The notes under the pieces: model-generated
Database searches by the model: none
Seen by the model: the letters and a program-made list of their open reading frames with translations, nothing else
Told to the model about the DNA's origin: nothing
Assembly: GCA_943704495.1 (NCBI GenBank)
Contig: CALSCR010001611.1
Location: 1-28,540 of the forward strand
Source of the DNA: Pigoraptor chileana
Lineage: Eukaryota; Opisthokonta; Filasterea
Reading direction: 5' to 3'
DNA length: 28,540 nt
Translations under genes and position numbers: made by a program
Shown: positions 20,323 through 28,540 of the stretch, one piece after another
Position numbering within the stretch: position 1 is the stretch's first letter
Layout: each line of letters starts with the position of its first letter

Positions 20323-23300
20323 TCATTTGTCCGCAGGGCAAGGACTCTGCACGTTGAATCCACCCCATCCACTAAGCTCAACTGAGGCATCGTGGGTGAG
20401 CACAGCACGCACAAGCTCCTTGTGGAATGTCGCCACGCTGTCCTTGTCGACTCCCGCCGACTCAAACGTGGACATGGACACAGTCTTTCCGTCCGCAAAA
20501 CGCCCGTCCGGACAGAACCACGCAATGGCAATGTCACCATATTGTTCCGCGAGATCGACAAGGTCTGTCACGTCGACCTTCTTGTCGGCGGGTATGAGCT
20601 TTTCGTATGCCTGGCTTGCAGAGCGGCTGCATTGGTCCCACACAACTTCGACTGTAGTACCGCCACCACCATACTCGACGTCCCGGTACTCAATGTACTG
20701 CGTCTGTGTCTGGCAAAGGTGCCACTTTGCGGGGAAGAGAATGCGAACGAGCGATGCAAGAACGGCGGGCTGTTGTGCGACGATCTGTTCGGCAATGTCG
20801 GACTCTGTCGTCGCATCGTACGTGTTGTGGATGACAGAGAGCATCCGCATCTTGAGCGGAGATGACGTCAGAGTGCCGAATGAGCGAGTGTATGCGGCAA
20901 GCAGCTTGAGGTAGCGCTCGTTCAGCTCGGACTTGAGCTGCGCCGCCGCAACTTCGGAGCTTGCGTTGGTGTCATACTCTTCCGGCGTTGTCGTCGTCTT
21001 CAGCTCAGTGAGCACACCAGACGCAACATCTGCAGTTGAGTGCATTTGTAGAGTCGCCTTGTTAGTGCATTGTGCATACATAGTCACTCTGTATAAGGAC
21101 ACTTTGGGAATTACAAGAGCGCCGCCCACGCATGTCAATGCGCTCCGTCATTGCATTCATCGACTGTTCTACTATGACGACTGAGTACAAGGTGACACAC
21201 TCACATAGGCTGAACTTTGCGATTAGGTTGGTCTTGAAGAACGTTTTTGCGGCCGCACTGCAGATTGTGCTGAACACGCCGAGTACAAAGTTGCCAAATC
21301 CCTGCGCGGGCTTCACCTATTTATTTTTTGGAGGGGGGGATGAAAAAGGCAGTTAGAAAGATTACCCAGAGAACGAGTGAACAGGTGACGCAATGAGAGA
21401 CAGGGATCCGTGGGTATAACAGCAATCCGCAGTGATAGCGCTCCGGCGTGCCCACCTCAGATGTATCCTCCGCCTGCACTGTCTGCTTCGCGAGATCAAC
21501 GTTGGCCTGGTACGTCCTGTCTTGGGAGTCGAGCGCCACTTTTGTCATGCTAAAGAGGCCGGCCATTGCAGTGAGAGCGGTAAACTCTTCAAAGAGAACG
21601 CCAAACACATACTTGCGGCAGTTTTCGTCGCAGGATGTGTGCAGCTCCGCCTTGACCAAATTCACAAAGAACTCATTTGACAGGGACGCCTTCCATGACG
21701 CGGCGTACTGTGAACTGATTCCATCGGATGCGTAGCGATCCCTACTCAACCGCAAGAGCAGTAAAAAAGTAAAGCACGGAGATTACGTAAGACCTTGTCA
21801 TGGCACCCTATTTCGACGCAGATATGCCTTGTCTCCATAACAGATCAAGAGAAACAGACTCCCCTTGCAGGCAGCACAACACACACATTCAGATATATAC
21901 ACCCCATATACATTCGGTACATACACACACACACGCACACGCACACGCACACACACACACACATACGCGCACACATACACACACGCACGCGCACACAGAG
22001 CCCAAGAAAAGGAGAGTGCGTCTGTCCTGCTGCCACCACCGTTACCCACCGAATGCTATCGTGCTGGTTGCTCGTGAGCTTGAGGCTGACCGTCTTGTAG
22101 CATTGCAGATGGGCAGTGCCCTCCGCAAACGCCCAGTATCCTTTGTCGTAGCTCGATGTGATCGTATTAATCTTGGCCATTAAATCCTCTGGAGACGTAT
22201 ATGTCGGGTCTGTAAATGCCGCAATGCAGTGAATGGGCAGGTTAGAAACGTGTGACAGAGGACTCAGAGAGCCGTCATAACAGCATACACAAACGAACGC
22301 ACAAACAATCAAACAAACAACAAACAAAGCACACACACACACACAGCTGAATGGGTCAAAGTGAAAATCATTTTGCGCAACTGCGTGCTCACCGGGGCAA
22401 GCGACCGTCCCATTCTTGTTGAGGATTGCCGCAGAGAGCGTCGCATTGCCCGGCTGAAAGAAGCACCGCGTAATGTCCTTGACGTGATATCTGGGGGGCA
22501 CCATGCCAGCTGCCCACGTGCACACATCCGTCAGCCCCGACAGGAAGGCCTCGTCCTCGGCACTCGCGCACGCACACACGTCGCGTGCTCCAGAGTCATT
22601 CTCTGCAAACGAAAACCCCGACTTGCAGTACTTTGCCAGTCCAGACGGCACCCTCGCGTGATTGGGCACGGATGCTGCAGAGGACCAGCCGCACCGCGCG
22701 TCAGTGGCGGCGGTGAGCGGATCATCAATCGACACGCACCCGCACGTGACCGTGGACGTCTTGTTGGATGTGTCGTTGCGGGTGGCATCGGCCCATCTGC
22801 TCGCACATCCCGACGCGCCCCACTTTGCATACACTCTCTTGCCGTGGGGTATGCTCCCGGCCGCCCACTTGCACTTGCCATCCGCACTATCGGGGACGTC
22901 GTCGGGTGATGGGCATACGCACGTCTCCCATTTGTCGCTGCCTGTCGGCACGCTGTACCCAGTGCTGCACGATGACGACAGGAGAACGCGCTTGCCAAAC
23001 GGAACATTACTGGTCCAGCACTTGCACCGATCATCAACAACATACGACGTCGGTGTGTAGTTCTCGTCGTCGGGAGATACGCAGTTGCACGTATTCGGCA
23101 TGCACACAGAATCCGTTGCCGAGAAAGGCGTCGAGCGCTGTGAGCGGCAGCCCTTTGCAGAAGAAACTACTTTGCCCGCGGGGACGGAGCCATAGTCCCA
23201 CACGCACGTGCCATTTCCATACGACGCATCTCCAAGAGATGCACATTCGCAACGACCGCCATAAGTGTTCACTTTCTGTTCCATGGAGCGGCGCACACAT

Positions 23301-24242
23301 ATAGCATTTCCGGCGCATGTGTGGTTTGAGGAGCACCCGAATGATCCAAGTGGAATGGAGACATTGGCAGGAGCATCTGCACGTGCATGTGAGGATGCAT
23401 GCAAATGAAAATTATGCGTTTGCATTAATACTTATAGTAGAATTCGCTGAAAGTGAAGCGTGACGGACTGTGGCAGAAGACGCGATGGCGATATAGACAT
23501 CGACCGCCATGACAATAGATTACTGTCAGTACTGGCAAATGCGAATGATAATCAAGTCAACACTCAAAAACACACAACAAAATCCAGAATTCATTTTCTA
23601 TGAAAGCGTACACGCACCTGCACACACGAATGGGAAAGTGGCATCACTGGATGTTGGCGTGCCGTATCCGGACCTGCAGCAGGTTTGGTGCCGCACAGCC
23701 TTTCCATTGTCCGATAGCCCTTGGACAGTCCATGTCTTCGGCCCCGTTGCGAGGTTATAGCGGCACTTGTACCCGACGATAATGCTGTAGTCGTCTTCCT
23801 GGCAACAGCGTACGCTTGAAAGTGTTTGTGCGATTGGGTCGATGATGGGCGCACTGTCGTTGGGGGATGGATGCCCACTGACGGCAACATCTGCTTGGGC
23901 AGTGGGAAGGGGCAGCCCTGCTTATCCAAATCAGAATTATAAATGTATCAGCGACTATGCGGCTGTTTGGCCGCCACTACTGGCAGTGCAATATCCGGTC
24001 AGTGATAGTGTTTAGGCATGGTATCAGTACTATAGTCAGTCAAATCATTGTCGGTGTCGCCGTCCCAGAGGATACTGTCGCAAACAAATAGGCCTCAGCT
24101 CAGTGTCAAGGTTGGATGCTTGATGCAGTTGGATCTCACCTGCAGAGTCCGGCACAGCGGCGAATAGGAGGGCGAGAGCTACCGCAACATACAGAGTGCG
24201 TGAAGCGGCAGCAGTGCGGTCGATTGGCAAGGTGGACGCCAT
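20323..24242 (-). CDS. Secreted cysteine-rich protein with six copies of a novel module
   Basis: Proposed exons are 24242-24140, 23917-23618, 23376-22393, 22209-22050, 21741-21456, 21316-21201 and 21088-20323, giving 904 residues with consistent phases. Exon 1 encodes a signal peptide (hydrophobic core YVAVALALLFAAV, likely cleaved near DSAG). Residues 72-133 form one cysteine-rich module. An EGF-like segment (about 149-179) and five tandem modules (about 179-226, 231-287, 289-346, 348-402, 404-461) follow. The unit is C-x-S-x-x-(D/E)-(D/E), Cys-x-Trp, (V/I)-P-x(4)-V, Cys, then a closing Cys next to the following unit. Several N-glycosylation sequons occur. Residues 463-904 have few cysteines and no fold I recognise. 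There is no C-terminal membrane anchor, so it is secreted or surface-bound by another means. The last intron could alternatively use the stronger GTGAGT donor at 21204, but that needs a non-YAG acceptor. Function unknown. Confidence 0.78.
21896..21998. repeat. CA-rich microsatellite in intron 4 of the cysteine-rich gene
   Basis: CACACA/CGCACA tract within the intron between exons 22209-22050 and 21741-21456. It opens the frame that continues past the donor at 22049. Confidence 0.85.
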
Positions 24243-24713
24243 GTTGATAGGCAGTCAGCTGGAATTGCGAAGTAGACGGAAGTGTTCGTGTGTGGCTTTA
24301 CTGAGCCGATTCGGTGCCGTCGGGCCAGGCTGGCACAAAGATGCGCCGATGGCTTCACTCTCGAAATCACAGGCCGTTCGATATAAACCTGAGTTGCTTT
24401 AGTTTGGTTCCATTGTGGAGATTCGATGCTGGTACAGCATTGAAGTATATATATGTGGGACCCTTCATGGTTCGATGTGCGACCGGCTGCACTGTCGCGC
24501 AGTGACAGATCCCGTTCCCAAAGGCTATTTCCGTCCCCATTGTGCCGTCTAATTTATTTCTTAATAAGGTTTTGAGGGGCAGATAATCCTTAATGCAGTA
24601 TTGTCACTTACCTCGTGTGTTACTATAAATACATTTTACGGTAAGGTGGTAACTGCGGTGGGTTCTGATTGGCTGGGCGGCCACCCTGAAACAAAGCGAC
24701 GCATCCAATTGCA

Positions 24714-24763
24714 CGACGACGACAACGACGACAACAACGACGACAACAACAACGACGGCGCCT
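24714..24763. repeat. (ACG/ACA)n trinucleotide repeat
   Basis: Alternating CGA and CAA triplets for about 50 bp in intergenic DNA. Confidence 0.85.
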
Positions 24764-24980
24764 GATTTAAGCTTTAGATGTGACAGGAGCAGTATTCAGC
24801 AGGGACCCTTGATATTCCGCATGATGGCGCACTTTTTCATTCCGCACGATGGCGCAGGTTTTCAAATCACGGAGAAAGAAACACAGGTGAACGCCAACAA
24901 AGAAACTTCTCCACATACGAGCGCCAATAGTAGCTCAAAGGAGGCCAACGTGCGTGTGCGATCGTTATGCGGTCGCCGGT

Positions 24981-25165
24981 CTCAGTACTGACGGATTGAT
25001 GACAGACGCTGCAGTGCCTCAGTACCAACAGATCGATGACAGACGCTGCAGTGCCTCAGTACCGACAGATCAATGACAGACGCTGCAGTGCCTCAGTACC
25101 GACCAGACGCTGCAGTGCCTTAGTACCGACAGATCTATGACAGACGCTGCAGTGCCTCAGTTCAG
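24981..25165. repeat. Minisatellite, unit about 37 bp, five copies
   Basis: Five copies sharing GACGCTGCAGTGCCTCAGT, most separated by ACCGACAGATCNATGACA. One internal copy lacks the GATCNATGA part. Copies differ by only a few bases, so expansion was recent. Each unit contains a PstI site (CTGCAG). Confidence 0.9.
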
Positions 25166-25714
25166 CAAGTCACAGACAGCTATTATCTCTTGCGTCGGAA
25201 GACGTCTGGATCCAAAAAACATGGCATGTCAGGCGCTGACTCGTAGGTGTGCGTCAATTGCAGCGCGGCGTATACTTTGCAAAAGATGTCGGCGATCAAA
25301 TTCTGCACATCAAACCAGGGTGCAGAAACGAGAAAGAAAAGTAAGCGCTCTTGCGTCCTCATAATAATAATAAAACACTCAAGAAATAAAAACAATGACT
25401 GCATCAAAATGTTATACGAACAAGCACACACGCACGACTCACACTTTGCACCCTTGCAAGCACCACATCGTGGAGGCCATTGGCTCTAATATGGCCGTAT
25501 TTCGCGCGAGTATGCAGCCACTCCACCGCACTTGTATGAGTGGATCACCGCTTTGCAGTCCGCAGTAAGAATGGCTGGTTCGTCTCAGTAGCGATAGCCG
25601 TCACTCGTTCACACACACTCGTTCTCTTTCTCTCTCTCTTTACACACACATATATATATGTGTATATATATGTACACATACTCGTCCCGGTCTTCCCTCT
25701 CTCTCCGTGTCTTT

Positions 25715-27115
25715 TCACACATTCGAGTGGGACAACGCCCCTTCGACAAGAAAACTGACGGAACCCGCGGGATCGACCTTAAACACGCCCATTTCATCCT
25801 CCAAGTCTGGTGTTTCCCCGCGGATCCTGCAGTGCAAGCCAGTGCGTGTGCATGGGCGTGTGCATGTTCGTTTGCGTGTGTGTGTTTGTGCGAATAGAGG
25901 GAATCAGAAGAGTAAAGAAAATATAGCCTCATGCAATCGTGGCACAGATTGCCGGTTAAAAATACAGCCAATTATTGTACACGCGCGCGCATGCGCACAC
26001 ACATACATACACACATGCACACACATGTGCACACACAGGCACATATACACACACGCACCTCTGCGCAATGAGTCCGACCAATTTCTGGTAGCGCTGCCAC
26101 TCGTCTGCGCTGAACTCGCGGCGGCCAAATGCGGCGACATCGTACACATCGACGAGGGGAATGATCAGGTGTGCGCATGGCTCCAGGGCGGGTATGTGGC
26201 GCTGAATGGATGACACCCAATCGCGAAAGGACTGTCGCGGAGACCGCTGAAGGTGTGCATGTGCACTGTCGGCAACAACATTCTCTGCATTTTGGGAGGG
26301 TCAAAAGGGTAAGGGTTAAGGTGGCTATGGTTGCAGTGAAATGTGTGAGTGTCGGCGGAATGCAGGTGAGGAGAGACGGACAGAGGCAAAAATGGGGGAC
26401 AAGTTGGGCGCATATATATATACCTATACAACCGAGAGTTAGAGCAAGCGGATGCATGAAATTCAAATTGTCTCTTATTGAATTATGGTGTGCATGGCTG
26501 AGTGCCAATCTGTCTAATTGCGTATGTGGGCTGTCAGAGGGCGGTCGGCTCCCCCGTTACTATACTACATGCGCATGATTGGATGTGTGCTGCTTCGCAC
26601 ACGTCTTTCTGCCGCAACACACATACCCAGTCGTCTCGCGGTCTCCACAATCGAATCCTTATAATGAATTGACACACCCTTTGCACGCGCACCTGGGACT
26701 GTTTCACGTATACGTGGGGGGGGGGGGGACTCAGGTCAGCAAATGCGATACGCACACACGCACGCGCGCACACACACACATAGGCGCATTAAACACGCAC
26801 GTGCACACGAATACACACACACACACATACACACACCACGCACCTCTATAACCCCATCCAAAGTGGCGTTCAGAGTCTTCGGGCTTTGGTTCAGCATTTG
26901 TTGTTGCAGAACGTGCCAGATTTCTTGCGATCTCATTCCGCACTTCCTGTGTGTTCAAAGTGTGTGCGACCCAATCAGGACGCCGTCATTCCTTTGAAAT
27001 GCAGCTTTCCGTCACAGTTCTTCCAAACAAAATACGATGGGCGTCTGGTTGCCGCAGAAGATCTCATTTGCGATTGCGGAAATGAGAGCCCACTCGCGCG
27101 CGCACGCACGCACAC

Positions 27116-27173
<58 letters not shown>

Positions 27174-27566
27174 ACACACACACACATATGTCGAACACTT
27201 ATTTACACACCGTCGGAATTCCCGTCCATGCCAGATGCGAGCGACGCTGCGGTGGACGCCTTAGCATAACAAGGCGGAAGGCTTGACGATAACCCCACAA
27301 CAAAAACACAATGCCAGCCTGAAAAAACGATATTTACAGCGAAAGATTAACACAACAAGTTCGCGGCATTGGCAGGAGCAGCGATTGAGCTTTCAGAGCA
27401 TCTAGTCTCTCGTACAAAATGAATTCTGCATTGACTATATTGCATAAGAAACCCGTGACGGAGTCCCACTAACAGTCATCCGACAACGAATCAAACCCAC
27501 CAGTCCGCCATACACTGCAATAAAGATAATCACAAGGGCCGGGGCAATGTTGGTTAGATCCGCCAT
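25715..27566 (-). CDS. NICE-3 / C1orf43 family single-pass membrane protein
   Basis: Six small exons with consistent phases: 27566-27501, 27318-27211, 26946-26844, 26698-26627, 26284-26059 and 25826-25715, giving 228 residues (human C1orf43 is about 253). The N-terminus MADLTNIAPALVIIFIAVYG leads straight into one TM helix (about 8-30) and then a basic stretch (FRLVMLRRPPQRR), as in the human protein. The best match is near the C-terminus: YDVAAFGRREFSADEWQRYQ against human YETARYGTGVFGQNEYLRYQ, followed by a helix LVGLIAQ against ALSELA. EVRNEIARNLARS matches EEIDIRLSRV in human. Recalled literature links human C1orf43 to phagocytosis; its biochemical role is unknown. The exon 4 acceptor could be 6 nt later (26692). 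Introns are rich in CA/TG repeats, so the gene is invisible as a single open frame. Family assignment is from memory of the human sequence. Confidence 0.78.
26716..26729. repeat. Poly(G) run in NICE-3 homologue intron 3
   Basis: About 13 consecutive G on the plus strand, giving a C-rich pyrimidine tract shortly before the exon 4 acceptor on the minus strand. Confidence 0.85.
27099..27187. repeat. (CA)n microsatellite in NICE-3 homologue intron 2
   Basis: About 40 CA units with CG and TA interruptions between exons 27318-27211 and 26946-26844; the donor GTGTGT lies about 25 nt from its edge. Confidence 0.9.
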
Positions 27567-28166
27567 TCGTACGAGTGCTGCGCGCGCACACACACACCAA
27601 AACACTCGTTCTCTGCTCACACGGCCTTATTTTCAACCAATTGTTCATGAATTCGTTTTCCCAGATGCCAAGTCTACTGAGAGGCAGATACGGTCACAGA
27701 AGTATCTGATTAAGTTTACGACGGAAACTTCATATGTGTAATTTTCCGCGGATATTTACGAGAGAGACGCAACTGGGCTCAAGTCTAACTTTGTGCGGAG
27801 TGTGTAAATTATGCATATTTAAAAAACAATCAAAACAACAAATAAAAAAACAGAAAATAAATGAACAAACAACAACTACTACCTCCACAATTACAGATGC
27901 GGCGGCGAACATCGCAAGAAGCCTTCACGCACAACAGGATTTCATTGCAGAGGAACAAGCCATTTGCCACATAGTCAAGAAGTGCCACACACACACACTC
28001 ACACACCCCACATTCACATCACACACACACATACACACACACCGCACATTCACATCACGCACGAATCCAATCCCCAAAGGAAGCGGTCGCAGACGGAGGA
28101 ACAGGCATGTGTCTCTTGTGAGGGTGTGTGCCCATTGAGCTGCAACGTGAGTGAGCGAACCGGTGC
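27567..28166. other. Spacer between two minus-strand genes
   Basis: 600 bp holding the 3' flank of the right-edge gene and the likely promoter of the NICE-3 homologue. An A-rich stretch (27821-27870) and a CACATTCACATCACACACACAC repeat (about 27986-28056) are visible. No gene is called. Confidence 0.5.
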
Positions 28167-28463
28167 TCAATAGTCGATCTGGAGGCGGAAAAAGCGTTGG
28201 AACTTGTTGGTCCTGACACCCAGCCTCATCTTCCAGTCGAGGTGCTTCGCAATCGCATTCCGCTCGTCGCGACGGGTGGCATCCGAGTGCCAGTGCTGTA
28301 AAGAACCATGCCGTGTGCACGTGTTAATAAAGAGCAAGAAAAAGAAGGCAGATCGGGGTCAGATGGGAGACACGTACACACGAACAGCAATGAGATGAGC
28401 GCCGTGCTCTTTGTCGATATTGATCATCACGCATGGCAATAGTCATCCATGGTTGGTGCCATT
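28167..28463 (-). CDS. C-terminal exon(s) of an unidentified basic protein
   Basis: The exon 28295-28167 is well supported: acceptor TTCTTTACAG after a pyrimidine tract, then 42 residues rich in basic and aromatic residues (HWHSDATRRDERNAIAKHLD, then WKMRLGVRTNKFQRFFRLQI, ending DY) and a stop. I do not recognise the family. Two upstream joins keep phase 0. One is an ATG at 28427 with exon 28427-28380 (MINIDKEHGAHLIAVR, donor GTGTAC), giving a complete 58-residue protein. The other is an internal exon 28463-28378 (acceptor TGTAG at the edge of the hexamer repeat, donor GTACGT), which would make this the end of a larger gene running off the window. The first reads more like natural protein; the second has the better splice sites. 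The intron is about 82-84 nt. Confidence 0.5.
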
Positions 28464-28465
28464 CT

Positions 28466-28540
28466 ACACAGACACAGACACAGACACAGACACAGACACA
28501 GACACAGACACAGACACAGACACAGACACAGACACAGACA
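28466..28540. repeat. (ACACAG)n hexanucleotide repeat, cut by the window edge
   Basis: Twelve or more perfect copies. On the minus strand it reads (TGTCTG)n and ends in TGTAG, so it could serve as the pyrimidine-containing tract of a 3' splice site for the right-edge gene. Confidence 0.95.

Larger units (their letters stand above)
24243..25714. other. Intergenic region with trinucleotide repeat and minisatellite
   Basis: About 1.5 kb upstream of the cysteine-rich gene and downstream of the NICE-3 homologue. It holds an ACG/ACA repeat, a 37-bp minisatellite, two plus-strand AATAAA motifs near 25366 and 25384 with no gene attached, and an AT-rich dyad (ACATATATATATGT) near 25645-25675. I see no convincing gene. 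Confidence 0.5.

Noticed and set aside
20323-22209. MACPF/perforin domain in the C-terminal half of the cysteine-rich protein
   Set aside because: Only a vague resemblance around VTMYAQCTNKATLQ; the (Y/W)-G-(T/S)-H-(F/Y)-x(6)-G-G signature is absent.
24981-25165. CRISPR-like array
   Set aside because: Units are contiguous tandem copies without unique spacers, in a eukaryotic context.
26975-27187. Possible extra NICE-3 exon encoding RPSYFVWKNCDGKLHFKGMT
   Set aside because: It looks protein-like and can be joined at its 5' side, but it ends in a stop and has no matching donor back into the EVRNEIARN frame. Direct joining of 27211 to 26946 keeps phase and matches the human protein's length.
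1-28540. tRNA, rRNA, integrated virus or transposon sequences
   Set aside because: No tRNA B-box within a fitting cloverleaf, no rRNA-like stretch, no reverse transcriptase, integrase or transposase motifs and no terminal repeats were seen by eye; a tRNAscan/RepeatMasker run would be needed to exclude degraded copies.

Overview
This is nuclear DNA from a eukaryote, most likely a phagotrophic, bacterium-eating protist. The evidence is dense (CA/TG)n and related microsatellites, GT-AG introns of about 85-400 nt that often begin inside GT repeats, AATAAA poly(A) signals, a TATA box, ATGs in Kozak-like contexts (GCCATGG, ACCATGG) and eukaryotic protein families. I cannot name the species. No prokaryotic operons, CRISPR, rRNA, tRNA or recognisable transposon was seen.

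Left third. A Sel1-repeat protein (+, 1060-2688) converges on a long intronless F-box-like protein with an acidic tail (-, 5654-2964). After about 1.9 kb without a convincing gene comes an intron-containing gene (-, 10566 to about 7688) for a membrane-anchored GH24 (T4-lysozyme fold) muramidase with four peptidoglycan-binding domains. Its upstream region carries three CACGTG palindromes within 50 bp.

Middle. Divergent from the muramidase gene is a five-exon gene (+, 11394-16744) for a roughly 1399-residue, twelve-TM, two-domain class III adenylyl cyclase. Its catalytic residues divide between the two cyclase domains in the order opposite to animal transmembrane adenylyl cyclases. A repeat-rich stretch follows, with a two-exon, 80-residue, Q/G-rich hydrophilic protein (+, 18459-18939) that has its own TATA box and poly(A) signal.

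Right third. A seven-exon gene (-, 24242-20323) encodes a 904-residue secreted protein with six copies of a cysteine-rich module I do not recognise, one EGF-like segment and a C-terminal half of unknown fold. A six-exon gene (-, 27566-25715), hidden among CA repeats, encodes a 228-residue homologue of the animal NICE-3/C1orf43 family. The last gene (-, ending at 28167) is only partly visible or very short.

How they fit together (inference): a muramidase for digesting bacteria, a secreted cysteine-rich protein, a cAMP-producing receptor-like cyclase and a homologue of a protein linked to phagocytosis suit a phagotroph, but no operon-like or obligate link between them is shown. Exon models come from reading frame, phase and GT/AG signals only; phases are consistent across every proposed junction.
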